64,000 bases of DNA from Thiopontia sp013349825 (GCA_963981015.1 CAXCCG010000004.1:1-64000); one strand, 5' to 3'. Shown: positions 28,232 to 38,391, numbered from the stretch's first letter. Translations and numbers: made by a program. Notes: generated by a model from the letters alone, not told the origin.

Positions 28232-28585
28232 TTAGGCCTTACCACCACACTTCCCTTCACCACACTTCCCTTCTTTACTCTTGGGAGCAGGCTTGGAACC
28301 ACCGCATTTACCTTCACCACATTTTGCCTCTTTGGTTTTGGCTCCACCGCAGCTGCCTTCACTGTTCTTGGAACCACCACAGCTACCCTCTTTGCTCTTG
28401 GAGCCACCACATTTGCCTTCACCACTTTTAGAGCCACCGCACTTACCTTCCATGCCGGCAATCTGATAACCGCCAGGCAGTTCAGTCAGGCCGAACGGGT
28501 TGGTGGCGGCCTCAACAGTGATGGCTGAAGAGAGGCTCAGTGCAATACCGGTTGCAATAGCAATGGAAGTTTTTCTGTTTTTCAT
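28232..28585 (-). CDS. Cys-rich RiPP precursor (bufferin/HvfA-like)
   Basis: The 117-residue protein has a Sec signal peptide (AIATGIALSLSSAITVEA) and a C-terminal half with eight cysteines, each in an EG-K/S-C or EAKC context (EGKCGG, EGSCGG, EAKCGEGKCGG). The spacers are rich in Ser and Lys. This is the EGKC-repeat precursor type modified by DUF692/DUF2063 enzymes; bufferins protect against copper, and HvfA is the Haemophilus homologue. It is the first gene of the operon, with GGAG upstream of ATG 28585. Confidence 0.9.
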   Translation of the reverse strand: MKNRKTSIAIATGIALSLSSAITVEAATNPFGLTELPGGYQIAGMEGKCGGSKSGEGKCGGSKSKEGSCGGSKNSEGSCGGAKTKEAKCGEGKCGGSKPAPKSKEGKCGEGKCGGKA

Positions 28586-28733
28586 CTTTCTTTGACTCCG
28601 TAATTTCGTTATTCATAGTGTTTTGATAGAAATCTTTGAGTAGATCACACGCTATCTTTGATCTCTCAGGAGACAATACGGGGTCAGGAGTTAGATAGAT
28701 TCAATTTTTTGACAAAAGTTATTTTTCTGCGCA

Positions 28734-29576
28734 TTAATGGCCTTTAACCGTAAGTCGCATTGAGAGGTCAATGGCATGGATATGTTTGGTCAGCGCACCA
28801 ATTGAGATGAAATCGACACCGGTATTGGCAATAGGATCAATCTGTTGTTGAGAAACGTTACCAGAGACCTCCAGTTTGGCACGCTGCTGGTTGAGTGCAA
28901 CAGCCTGCTCCATTTCTGAAATGGAGAAGTTATCCAGCATAATGATATCGCTGCCCGCATTGATTGCCTGCTGCAGTTCATCAAGAGACTCTACCTCAAT
29001 CTCCACCGTTTTACCGCTAGTCTGTTTCCTTGCCGCGTTGATTGCAGCTTCAATCGATCCACAAGCAGCAATATGGTTCTCCTTGATCAAAAATGCATCA
29101 TAGAGGCCCAGCCGGTGATTTTGTCCTCCACCACAGCGTACCGCATATTTTTGGGCCTCACGCAGCCCAGGAACAGTCTTGCGTGTATCAAGGATACGGG
29201 TGGTGCTCCCCTCAAGCTGCCTGATGTAGTGGCGGGTAGTGGTGGCAGTAGCAGAGAGGGTTTGTAGAAAATTCATTGCCGTGCGTTCCGCAGTAAGCAG
29301 TGTACGGGTATCTCCCTCAAGGGTCACCAGGGTCTCATTAGCCGCAGCCTCATCACCATCATTTAACTTCCAGTTTAAGATGATCTCAGGGTTGAGTTGG
29401 TGAAAGCAGGCGTTGAACCATGCCTGACCACACAGCACCATCGGTTCCCGAGTGATGAGGGTAGCGGCTGAATGCTGTGATGCCGGAATCAGCTGTGCGG
29501 TGATATCACCTTCGCCAATATCCTCTTGCAAAGCCAGGGCAACACTGTGTTCTAATGAAGCGTTACTCAGGTTCAT
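28734..29576 (-). CDS. nadC: Nicotinate-nucleotide pyrophosphorylase
   Basis: The 280-residue quinolinate phosphoribosyltransferase of de novo NAD synthesis shows conserved ILDTRKTVPGLR and GGGQNHRLGLYD motifs and the IEVESLDE and IMLDNF strands. I use ATG 29576, with AGGAG about 9 bases upstream; TTG 29579 is adjacent. Its 5' end overlaps the 3' end of the PilB/GspE-like ATPase gene. nadA and nadB are not in the window. Confidence 0.94.
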   Translation of the reverse strand: MNLSNASLEHSVALALQEDIGEGDITAQLIPASQHSAATLITREPMVLCGQAWFNACFHQLNPEIILNWKLNDGDEAAANETLVTLEGDTRTLLTAERTAMNFLQTLSATATTTRHYIRQLEGSTTRILDTRKTVPGLREAQKYAVRCGGGQNHRLGLYDAFLIKENHIAACGSIEAAINAARKQTSGKTVEIEVESLDELQQAINAGSDIIMLDNFSISEMEQAVALNQQRAKLEVSGNVSQQQIDPIANTGVDFISIGALTKHIHAIDLSMRLTVKGH

Positions 29577-31038
29577 CAATTTTTAACTCCTGTTGAGTGG
29601 TGGCCTGTTGTTCAAGCAGTGCTGCACCATACTGAGTCATTGGTACCATTCCCTCAGTGACCGCTAACTGACGTACCTCCTCCGCAGTGATGCCATCATG
29701 CACATGAGACATCATTTCGGAAGAGACCTGCATCAGCTCATAGAGCGGGATACGGCCATGATAGCCACTCTGGTTGCAATGGTTACAGTGTGAGACAAGC
29801 TCGCTGGCACCATGACACTGTGTACAACTCTTACGGATTAGTCGTTGGGAGAGTACACCGAGCAGCGTATCCTTCAGGGTATAGGGTTCGACCCCCATAT
29901 CCAATAATCGTGGAATGGCACTGGGAGCATCGCCAGTATGAAGTGTGCTCAAGACTAAATGACCGGTATAGGCGCTTTGCAGTGCAATTCTTGCGGTTTC
30001 ATGGTCACGGATCTCCCCAATCAGAATAACATCAGGGTCGTGGCGCAGTACATGGCGAAGGTTGTTGGCAAAGGTGCTGCCAGCGGCTTCATTGATCTCA
30101 ATCTGGCGAATACGATCCAGTTGATATTCAACAGGGTCCTCCAGGCTGATGATGTTGACATCGCGCTGTCTTAATTCGCGCATGGCAGCATAGAGGGTGG
30201 TTGATTTGCCTGATCCGGTAGGGCCGGTGACCAGAATCAGCCCGCTTTTCTGCTGCAGCATCTCACGAAAACAGGCTTCATCCCGGCTAAGAAAGCCGAT
30301 GTCAGAGAGGGCACGTAGCCCACTTTGAGGATCAAGAATTCGAATCACAATACTCTCACCCTCCAGCACAGGCATAGAAGAGATACGTAAATCCACCTTT
30401 CGCCCCTGGTATGAGAAGTGGTGGGCCCCCCCTTGTGGGTGTCGCTGTTCAGCAATATCCATATTGCCGAGTATCTTGATACGGCTGACAATGGCAGGGT
30501 AGTGGTGTAGAGAGAGCTTTTTATTGGGTTCCAACACTCCATCGATGCGGTAACGGACCTCAACATACTGTTGCATCGGGCGCATATGAATATCTGATGC
30601 ACGAGCAGTGATCGCTTCATCGATCAGGTCAACCACTTGCTGGGAGGCTTCTAGCTGTTCATTGTTTGGCTCAATGTCAGGATTGTCAGTGGAGAGTATC
30701 AGTTGATGAGCGCTTTCACGAGGCAGGCAGAGATGGAGTGGGGGCTTCTCTGCGGTAATATTGTAGAGGTGGTCACCGGTCTCATCGGTCTGGTGGTGCT
30801 GGGCCTCTGCCTGGAGCGTGGTACCGTTGGAGAAGATGATCCTGAAGGGAAAATTGCGGCCAGCGGGATAGGGCTTGTAGTAGTAGAAATGGCTCATCTC
30901 ATCCATGGGTATGGTGTGTTGAGTATTACTGGAAGAGGGCATGAATTGCACTTGCCTCTTCTGTGAATCGATCTCCAATAGTTGACCGTAGAGAATCTCT
31001 CCACTGTTCAGGTGGCAGGCAAGAGGTCTGTTATTCAT
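29563..31038 (-). CDS. Type II/IV secretion-family ATPase (GspE/PilB-like) with atypical N-terminus
   Basis: The 491-residue protein has the full catalytic core: ASDIHMRPMQ, Walker A GPTGSGKST, the Asp box ISLEDPVEYQ, Walker B DVILIGEIRD and the His box LVLSTLHTGD. A zinc-binding CTQC and CNHC pair follows. Residues 1-120 do not look like the usual MshEN/GspE N-domain; they form a beta-rich stretch (SGEILYGQLLEI, FRIIFSNGTTLQAEA) that I cannot place. ATG 31038 overlaps the PilX stop by 8 bp. It may power pilus extension or a pilus-related system. Confidence 0.85.
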   Translation of the reverse strand: MNNRPLACHLNSGEILYGQLLEIDSQKRQVQFMPSSSNTQHTIPMDEMSHFYYYKPYPAGRNFPFRIIFSNGTTLQAEAQHHQTDETGDHLYNITAEKPPLHLCLPRESAHQLILSTDNPDIEPNNEQLEASQQVVDLIDEAITARASDIHMRPMQQYVEVRYRIDGVLEPNKKLSLHHYPAIVSRIKILGNMDIAEQRHPQGGAHHFSYQGRKVDLRISSMPVLEGESIVIRILDPQSGLRALSDIGFLSRDEACFREMLQQKSGLILVTGPTGSGKSTTLYAAMRELRQRDVNIISLEDPVEYQLDRIRQIEINEAAGSTFANNLRHVLRHDPDVILIGEIRDHETARIALQSAYTGHLVLSTLHTGDAPSAIPRLLDMGVEPYTLKDTLLGVLSQRLIRKSCTQCHGASELVSHCNHCNQSGYHGRIPLYELMQVSSEMMSHVHDGITAEEVRQLAVTEGMVPMTQYGAALLEQQATTQQELKIDEPE

Positions 31039-31483
31039 GCTCAAGCCAGCTCTCAATGGTTGGAGAGGTTCCGGGGGGGCCAGAGAGCAGCGCAGTGATG
31101 GTGCGACGCGACCCGGAGTTGGGGTGGCTGCCGAAGCTCTCTACCGTATAGAGAGCGGCGGTTTGTGTGACTGTAGCGCTGTACTCCCCCTCCCCGATGT
31201 TACCAGTCAGTGCAGGGGTAATTTGCCCATCGGTATGGTTGTTAATCGCCAGCTGTAGACCGGCCTCCGCTGCATAGAACGCCTGAGTTGAAAAGCGGAA
31301 ATTAGAGGCCATCTTCTCCTCAATAGTGGCGCCTTCCATGGCCTGTAAACCGAGTGCGCTCATAAGGACCAACAGCAGCAGGCTCAGTACCAAGGTACTG
31401 CCGCGCTGGTGTTGAGTGAAGAGGAGAGGAGAGGAGTACAGGTTGAACAATGTTGGACTATGATCTGCGAACAAGTGGCACAT
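31031..31483 (-). CDS. PilX-like type IV pilus assembly protein
   Basis: The 150-residue protein has a hydrophobic N-terminal helix in the PilX pattern: QRGSTLVLSLLLLVLM, then GATIEEKMASNFRFSTQAFYAAEAGLQ. Minor pilus components of this kind are normally encoded with fimT-pilVWXYE. Here PilX is paired only with an ATPase, which is unusual. The ATG at 31483 gives a 27-residue leader before the QRG motif, so a downstream start may be the true one. Confidence 0.75.
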   Translation of the reverse strand: MCHLFADHSPTLFNLYSSPLLFTQHQRGSTLVLSLLLLVLMSALGLQAMEGATIEEKMASNFRFSTQAFYAAEAGLQLAINNHTDGQITPALTGNIGEGEYSATVTQTAALYTVESFGSHPNSGSRRTITALLSGPPGTSPTIESWLEHE

Positions 31484-31656
31484 TCTACTCTAAAGAGCCT
31501 CATGGAGAGAATGGATTCCTGATCGTAAAGAGTCTCTGCGGTGAATGCAGGCAGTACTGGAGATCTGGAGGGGCAATGGTCAGGGAAATGGGTACAGCAC
31601 TGTAGAGACATCTTAACAGGTGAAATTAATGGCCTACCATTATACGATACCCCACC

Positions 31657-32574
31657 ATGATTGAGACCGCATTGATTGTAACTACAGTACTGCTGCTGGA
31701 CCGTTGGTTGGGGCAGTTCAGAAGGCACCAGACACTGGTTGGCTTTGGGCTTTTGGGCGCACGGGTGGAGCGTATCCTGTTTCGTGGCACAGACCGCTCT
31801 ACCCGAATGTGTGGGGTTGTGGGTTGGATTGCGATGGTACTCCCTGTATTGGTGGTTGCGCTGTTACTGATGCATTTGCAGGGTTTCTTATTTCTTCTGG
31901 CACAAGTGTTTACACTCTACTTGGTGCTCAACAGCCGAACTCTCTCGGTGCAGGCGTTTGGTGTTCAGCAGGCACTGTTGCAAAAAAACCTTGCTCTGGC
32001 CCGTGAACGCCTAGGGTGGATCGTACAGCAGGATTGTGAGCAGTTGGATGAGGAGCAGATTGCTTCGGTAACGATTGAGTCACTGCTGGAGCGTGCCAAT
32101 GAGTCACTGTTTGCACCGATCTTCTGGTTTGTGGTGGCAGGAATTCCCGGTGTACTGCTGTTTCGTGCAGTGTCGATATTGAGCTCCATGTGGAGTTACA
32201 AAAATGACCGTTACTATCAATTTGGTTGGTTTTCAGGGCGTGCCCACCACTGGTTGTGCTGGATACCGGTACGCTTAATGGCGCTCAACTATCTGCTATT
32301 AGGAAAAAGTTCAGCGGTGGTCAATGGATGGCGCTATCAGGCGAACCTCTGTAGCAGCCAAAACAGAGGGGTCATGATGGCAACCGGTGCAAATGCCCTT
32401 CAGATTAAATTGGGAGGTGTTGCCTGGCACCATGACAAATTAATTGCCCACCCGATTCTGGGGTGTTGTCGCAGACCGTTTCCAAATGATATTGAGCGGA
32501 TAATGGTACTGATTGAACACGGGCTACTGGTCTGGATTGCTCTGCTTTGGCTGGTCGGGTTCTATTATGGTTAA
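31657..32574 (+). CDS. cobD: CobD/CbiB-type adenosylcobinamide-phosphate synthase
   Basis: The 305-residue inner-membrane protein shows the CobD hallmark APIFWFVVAGIPGVLLFRAV followed by SSMWSYKNDRYYQFG. It attaches the aminopropanol arm to cobyric acid in cobalamin synthesis. No other cobalamin gene is in the window, so it may serve salvage or act with genes elsewhere. AmpE is a distant relative but lacks this motif set. It overlaps the ROK kinase gene by 8 bp. Confidence 0.85.
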   Translation: MIETALIVTTVLLLDRWLGQFRRHQTLVGFGLLGARVERILFRGTDRSTRMCGVVGWIAMVLPVLVVALLLMHLQGFLFLLAQVFTLYLVLNSRTLSVQAFGVQQALLQKNLALARERLGWIVQQDCEQLDEEQIASVTIESLLERANESLFAPIFWFVVAGIPGVLLFRAVSILSSMWSYKNDRYYQFGWFSGRAHHWLCWIPVRLMALNYLLLGKSSAVVNGWRYQANLCSSQNRGVMMATGANALQIKLGGVAWHHDKLIAHPILGCCRRPFPNDIERIMVLIEHGLLVWIALLWLVGFYYG

Positions 32575-33505
32575 GTTGAACTGCAGAGTTGGGATAGACT
32601 TGGGAGGCACCAAGATTGAGGCTGTGGTATTGGACCGTTCAGGTGCTGAGTTGGCGCGCCGCCGTGTACCAACCCCTAAGAGGAGCTACGCAGACACTTT
32701 AAGCACAATCACTGAATTGGTTGCTGTGGTTGAGGCAGAGAGTGGTTGCACAGGATCAATCGGGATTGGTATCCCTGGTGCCCTTTCTCCACAGAGCGGT
32801 TTGGTGAAAAATGCCAACTCAACTGCACTGATTGGCCATCCACTGGATAAAGATCTGCAGCAGCTGCTACAGCGACCCGTGCGTATAGCCAATGATGCCA
32901 ACTGTTTTGCGCTCTCTGAGGCGGTAGATGGTGCAGCAATGGGTGCTTCTACTGTGTTTGGGGCTATTTTAGGGACGGGTACCGGATCTGGAATTGTGAT
33001 TAACGGGCAGGTGTTGAGAGGGCGCAATGCAATTGCTGGTGAGTGGGGGCATAATCCACTACCGTGGCCCAATGAGGATGAGCTGCCGGGTCCCGCCTGT
33101 TACTGCGGTAAAAGTGGCTGTAATGAGACATTTCTCTCTGGACCTGGTCTGCAGATGAGTTATTATCGAATGACAGGCACGGAGATATCGGCTGTTGAGA
33201 TTGCAGCACGTGCACAACAAGGAGAGCAACATGCAAACAGAGTTCTGGAGCAGTATGAAGATCGGTTGGCACGAGGGCTTGCATCTGTGATTAATCTACT
33301 CGATCCTGATGTTATCGTTCTGGGCGGTGGTGTCTCCAATATTGACCGCCTCTATCCTCATGTGAAAAACCTCTGGGGAGAGTATGTCTTCTCTGATGTG
33401 GTGAGAACTGAACTGATCAAGGCAGAGTATGGAGACTCCAGTGGCGTTCGTGGAGCTGCATGGCTCTGGTCTGACCAAGAGATCTGGGGAGATCAGGAGT
33501 CTTGA
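32567..33505 (+). CDS. ROK family sugar kinase (fructokinase-like)
   Basis: The 312-residue kinase has the ROK phosphate-1 motif GIDLGGTKIEAVVLD, catalytic-region GAILGTGTGSGIV, GEWGHNPLPWP, and a zinc site in CYCGKSGCNETFLSG. The short GEWGHNPLPWP form and C-terminal motifs resemble Mak-type fructokinases, but substrate specificity cannot be read from sequence. I start at ATG 32567, inside the end of cobD. The stop overlaps the thioredoxin gene start. Confidence 0.88.
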   Translation: MVKLNCRVGIDLGGTKIEAVVLDRSGAELARRRVPTPKRSYADTLSTITELVAVVEAESGCTGSIGIGIPGALSPQSGLVKNANSTALIGHPLDKDLQQLLQRPVRIANDANCFALSEAVDGAAMGASTVFGAILGTGTGSGIVINGQVLRGRNAIAGEWGHNPLPWPNEDELPGPACYCGKSGCNETFLSGPGLQMSYYRMTGTEISAVEIAARAQQGEQHANRVLEQYEDRLARGLASVINLLDPDVIVLGGGVSNIDRLYPHVKNLWGEYVFSDVVRTELIKAEYGDSSGVRGAAWLWSDQEIWGDQES

Positions 33506-33840
33506 GTGATGAAGGCACACTGAATAGCCTAGAGGCGCTGAATACCCTTCTCAATCAACATGAGGGGTTGCTACTCTACTTTTCAACACCACAATGCAAT
33601 GTCTGCAAGGTGCTGCGTCCCAAGTTGATGGCGCTGTTTGAAGAGCACTATCCTGAGATTGCACACTACTATGTTGACACCACCGAAACTCCAGAAATTT
33701 CGGGCCAATATGGCGTCTTTGCCGTCCCAACCATTCTTCTCTTTTTAGATGGTCGGGAGTACATCCGCAAGTCGAGAAATTTCAGTCCTGCAGAATTGAT
33801 TGAAGAGGTGCGACGCCCCTGGGCCTTAATGCATAGTTAG
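33502..33840 (+). CDS. Thioredoxin-fold protein with a CNVC active site
   Basis: The 112-residue thioredoxin-like protein has the redox pair C32-C35 in TPQCNVCKVLRP, the cis-proline in FAVPTILLF and no signal peptide. The non-canonical CxxC dipeptide suggests a specialised partner rather than general thioredoxin duty. The TTG start overlaps the ROK kinase TGA, so the two are coupled. Confidence 0.85.
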   Translation: MSDEGTLNSLEALNTLLNQHEGLLLYFSTPQCNVCKVLRPKLMALFEEHYPEIAHYYVDTTETPEISGQYGVFAVPTILLFLDGREYIRKSRNFSPAELIEEVRRPWALMHS

Positions 33841-34067
33841 GAAGCTCTACAATAATAAGCTTCTAATAAGTTTCTAGAGAGTATTGCTATAGGGAGGTAT
33901 AGACAACTCTACATGTTTCAAATGGTGTTCTATCAGTATGCCGGGGATGAGTTTCCTGTGCTAAATCGACAGTCTCATTGTACTGGGCTGGTTAAAATGG
34001 CGGTGCGTCTGGCACAGCGTCTTCAAAATAGCTTGGGTATGGACTCTCTTGTCCCGGAAGTAGTGAA

Positions 34068-36757
34068 GTGAATATACGCAATAGCGTGATCACCCTCTCG
34101 GTATTGATAGGATTGATACTGCTCTTTGCAGGCGGGCATGTGCTTTCGTTACTGCAGCAGGTGGCTTCGATCAATCAGGAAAAGAGGGTGGTTGAGGCGG
34201 TCTACCACGCTTTTGAGAAGACACATCAAGGGGTGGAGGAGATCCTGCTATTGCAGAGTGATGCATCGATGGTGAGACAGTCTGAACTCAATGTTCAGAC
34301 AATGGAGCAACTCCTCAATCAAGCAATTCAAACCCGAACACACTCCTATCATCAAAACTTGGGTGAAATTCAATCTCACTGGAGAAGGTACAGTGGGCTG
34401 TTGAAAGAGCTATTATCACTGGATCATGTGGTCCCGGATAACGATCAAGCACTCTTGGTTTTTATTGAATTGGTTGAACTGAAAGGGTTGGTTGAGAGTC
34501 AGTTTCACCAACTATTGAGCGCAGTTTCTGAGGATGAAGTGACACAGGTTGATACCATCCGGCAGCACCTGTTCTGGGGAATACTGCTCATAATAGTGAT
34601 CGTAGTGCTGGTACTGCTCTATCTCTATTTCCGTATTGTTCCAGCGTTATCCAGACTCTCAACTACCTTGATGGAACTTTCCGGGAGTGGTGATTTGTCA
34701 CAGGCACTGGAGCTGAAAGGCAATTCCAGAAAGGATGAGATCTACTTTCTCACCTACAGTTTTAACCATCTGATTGGTTCACTGCAGCAGAGTGAAAAGC
34801 TGTTGAAGAAGAGTAATTTCGCACAGGAGAAAAGTCTGCTGGAGATTCGCTCCATTCTTGAGGCGATTGATGAAGGGTTGGTTGTGTTGGATCAGGATGG
34901 AAACATTCTACAGGTTAACCCCAAGTTGGCCCGGTTGACAGGAAAAGAGCCCCAGCAACTGCAGGGACAATCCTTCCATGTGCTGCTAAAGGGTGCGGAT
35001 CAGATTGATCTCAGTGGGCTATTGACCACCTTTAAGAGCCGTATTCAGCGCATCCATGATGAGGATCATGAAAAATTTCACCAGACACTACAACAGGCCC
35101 CGGTTCCATTGATTGTGGTGGACCTGGATTCAATCAATGGAGAGTATACGGTTTTCCTTACAAGTCATGGCTTTGAGCAGCAATTTGGTTACTCTCAACA
35201 GGCACTACAGGGGCAGCCGCTGCGAAAGCTGATGCTTTCAGAGGAGTATGAGGCGATTCGGCAGAGGTTATTATTTGCAGGCACGGTGATGGGATCGCTG
35301 GATCAACATCGCTACTATTGGCGGCGTGCAAATGGTGGCGAATTGGTATCAGAGGTTAAATTTCTGAGGATAGAGTGTGGTGGTAACAGCCATGTGTTGA
35401 TACAGCTTGAATCGACAGAGAACATTGATCAGGAACTGCTTAGAATCACACCCTATGGACGCTTGATGGTTGATCAGGGGCTTGCTACGGGCAGTGATAT
35501 GGGTTGGGAGCTGATGCATCAGGATGGAACGTTAATTCCTGTCCATATGTCGGGCTCTCCACTCTATCGGCAGCAGAATGAGGAGCGCCAATTGTCAGGT
35601 GCAGTCTTCGTAATCAGTGATATGCGGGATATTCTCAGTGCAGAGCAGGCTCGCCGTTCCAATAAGGCAAAGGATGACTTTCTGGCCTCAATGAGCCATG
35701 AATTGAGAACCCCTTTAAGCTCAATAATTGGTAATAGTGAGATTTTGAGTGAGAGTCATATGTCTCCGGATCAACGCAAGATGTTGCATTCGATTGAGAT
35801 CTCAGGCCGGGCACTGTTGTCCTTGATCAACGATATACTCGACTTCTCCAAGATTACTGCCGGTAATTTTAAAGTTGAGCAAAGTAGTTTTGCTATCCAT
35901 AGTTTGATTGAGGAGATACAACATATCTTCACCTCTCGGTTTGTCGATGCAGGGCTCCGTTTTGATCTGGATATTCGTGAACCCTTAGGGGAAATTGTGG
36001 TGGGTGATGGCCGGCGTATTGGACAGATTTTAATCAATATTCTGAGCAAGGGAGGGTACAGCTCAATATCTGGGTGGAGAGAGAGGAGGGGACACTCCAT
36101 TTTGCGGTGATTGATGAGGGAATCGGGATGTCTCCAAAGGTTTTGGAACGGCTCTTCTTACCTTTTGAGCAGGCGGAAAACACCATATCCCGCCGTTTTG
36201 GTGGGACAGGGTTGGGGCTTCACATCTCAAAAATATTGGCCGAATTGATGGGTGGCACCCTTGAGGTATCCAGTGTAGAGAGGCGCGGATCACGTTTTGA
36301 GCTTATTCTTCCCTATGTGGAAGGCGTTAAAGAGGCGCTGGCTTCTCAATCAAGGGAGGCGTTGCCGCTACAACTGAAAGGACATGTTCTGATTGCTGAA
36401 GATACACCGGAGCTGCAACTGCTTGAACGTCGTATTCTCGAGTCGATTGGATTGACCGTAGAGATTGCAGTAAACGGACGGGAAGCGATCGAAAAATGGA
36501 GTGGTAACACCTTTGATCTGATTTTGATGGATATGCAGATGCCGGAGATGGATGGTATTGAAGCGACCTCTAAATTGCGTGAAATGGGGTGTAAGATTCC
36601 AATTGTTGCGCTGACCGCAAACGTAATGGAAAAGCATCGCAAGCAGTTCGGGGAGGCCGGTGGAAGTGGGTTTCTGGAAAAACCGATTGATCGTCAGGTG
36701 TTAATTGAGCGACTACAACAGGAGCTTGGACAGGCATCTAAGATTATCCGGGGATGA
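34068..36757 (+). pseudogene. Hybrid histidine kinase broken by a small deletion in the ATPase domain
   Basis: The reading frame runs from GTG 34068 (GGAAG upstream) through TM1, a periplasmic helical region, TM2 (about 165-185), HAMP, two PAS-like domains and HisKA with H544 (SMSHELRTPL). It then shifts near 36048-36056. The second frame resumes at VQLNIWVEREEG with DEGIGM and GTGLGL boxes and ends with a receiver (MDMQMPEMDG). Only 8 nt separate the two frames where the intact kinase at 5390 has 27 nt encoding the N-box NAIKFTxxG. So about 19-22 nt including the essential Asn is missing. It is a likely pseudogene unless it is an assembly error. Confidence 0.85.
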
Positions 36758-36879
36758 TAAAGAACTGAGCAGCAATGAGCGAGGTCGCGGTTTCGGGCAG
36801 CATCTATGACTTCAGTGAAGGACAGAGCTTGGGTACAACAGCAACGCTGATGCTACCCGAAACAGTCGATGAGAGGCCG

Positions 36880-38391
36880 TTACCGGGTGAGCAGAACCGT
36901 TGCTGCCGCACGTTCATCTCCGTAGAGTTGGCTGAGAATGGGCTCGATTGCTTCAGCACTGAGTGGGCCTTCAATCAACTGCTGTTGTCCCAGCTGTTCA
37001 ATGATCAGGAAGGGGTTGGCGCTGCGTTCCAGAAGTCGCTCAAGCTGTTTCACCGATAAGGGCTGAGAGAGGTAGTGATGCTGTAATCTGTTTTTACCAC
37101 TCAGTGCAGAGATCGCCTTATAGCGATTCTCTCCAAACAGCTCCTGAATAAGATCAATCAGGTGATCTCCATCCATTTTCTGTAGCGACCCTATATCAGC
37201 CATCTGTTGAATCAGCTCATCCTGGTAGGCACTACCCTCCAGTAGGGTTGACGCAGCCGTTGCGTCAATTGAGTTTTGCAGGTAACTCTGCTGCAGCTCA
37301 TTATTGCCGAGTAGTGCGCTGAGTGCATCATAACGGTCGGCACGGGTGAGTGACCCCAGTAGTTGCAAAGCCTCATCCGGGTTGAGTGGTGACTGGAGTG
37401 CCTGATGATCGGTAAACAGCCCGATCATCTCATCTTGATAGGCCATTCCATCCAGTAGAGTACGAGCCTCGGAGAGCCCCAGCGGAAGTTGCAGATAACC
37501 TTGTTGTTGGCGATTCTCGCCGAGCAGGGATTTGACAACATTGAAGCGGTCGGTGTGTTGAATATCCTGCAGTAGTTGTTGGCTTTCAGTGGCGGTCAGT
37601 GGTGCTGCAAAGAGGCCACGGTTGGTAAAGTGTCGAATAATCTCTTCGGGGAGGGCACTTCCCCGGACGAGCTGTAAAGCATCCGCATGGGAGAGCGGAA
37701 GCGCAAGATAATCTTGCTGTTGCTGGTTCATCCCCAATAGCGCCTTAACGGCATCGTGACGCCCCATCGGACCCTGTTGACCGATAATCTGTTCCGCCTC
37801 TTTGACGGTGAGAGCTGTCGTGAAGAGTGTTCGGTCTGCCATATAACGGATCATTCCTGACCGATCATGGCTCTGATTGAGTAGTTGGTTGGCCTCTTTT
37901 ACCCCAAAAGCAGAGAGTCCGTAGTTTTGCGCAAGGCGATTACTGCCGAGTAATGCACGTAGCGGCTGATCATATCGGCGACTCCCGGCAGCCCCCATGA
38001 GTGTCTGTATTTGATCCGCATTCATGTTGGGGCTTGGAACCCCATAGTCTGCAAGATATTGAATAATCTCCTCACGTTGTGGACCGACCCCGGATAACAG
38101 AGTGTTAATCTGCTCTGTAGAGAGAGGCTCAGAGATCAGCTTGTGATGAGAGCGATTATTTCCAAACATTGATTTAATCGCGTAGTAACGGTCACTGTTG
38201 GAGAGGCCTTGCAGCATGTTAAGCCCTTGATCAAATGAAAAGGTTTGGTTTTCCCAGATAGAATCAGCAAATTCAGAGATAGAGGCCCTGCGCTCATAAC
38301 CTGTTTTGCCTTCCAGTAGATCAACTTCTGCACCATTTACAGTGTGTGCTGTGGCGATCATCAACAGTAGCGGGGAGAGTAGTTTGTTCAT
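36880..38391 (-). CDS. Secreted protein of six tandem ~70-residue helical repeats
   Basis: The 503-residue protein has a Sec signal peptide (LLLMIATAHTVNGA) and then six full repeats and one partial. Each contains DRY-x-A-x-x-SLLG-x-NR-x-QQ-x-YL followed by PLS-x-x-x-A-x-x-LL-x-G-x-AYQDE-x-I. The repeats start near residues 58, 130, 201, 272, 343 and 413. They look all-helical, like a periplasmic solenoid. I recognise no family. ATG 38391 has AAGGAG upstream. It is convergent with the broken kinase and lies next to the DGR island. Confidence 0.8.
   Translation of the reverse strand: MNKLLSPLLLMIATAHTVNGAEVDLLEGKTGYERRASISEFADSIWENQTFSFDQGLNMLQGLSNSDRYYAIKSMFGNNRSHHKLISEPLSTEQINTLLSGVGPQREEIIQYLADYGVPSPNMNADQIQTLMGAAGSRRYDQPLRALLGSNRLAQNYGLSAFGVKEANQLLNQSHDRSGMIRYMADRTLFTTALTVKEAEQIIGQQGPMGRHDAVKALLGMNQQQQDYLALPLSHADALQLVRGSALPEEIIRHFTNRGLFAAPLTATESQQLLQDIQHTDRFNVVKSLLGENRQQQGYLQLPLGLSEARTLLDGMAYQDEMIGLFTDHQALQSPLNPDEALQLLGSLTRADRYDALSALLGNNELQQSYLQNSIDATAASTLLEGSAYQDELIQQMADIGSLQKMDGDHLIDLIQELFGENRYKAISALSGKNRLQHHYLSQPLSVKQLERLLERSANPFLIIEQLGQQQLIEGPLSAEAIEPILSQLYGDERAAATVLLTR

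Noticed and set aside
28034..28528. Plus-strand Thr/Phe-rich ORF over the bufferin precursor
   Set aside because: It is the reverse reading of the EGKC repeats.
36775..37059. Small ORF after the broken kinase
   Set aside because: Mostly antisense to the repeat protein, with no recognisable features.
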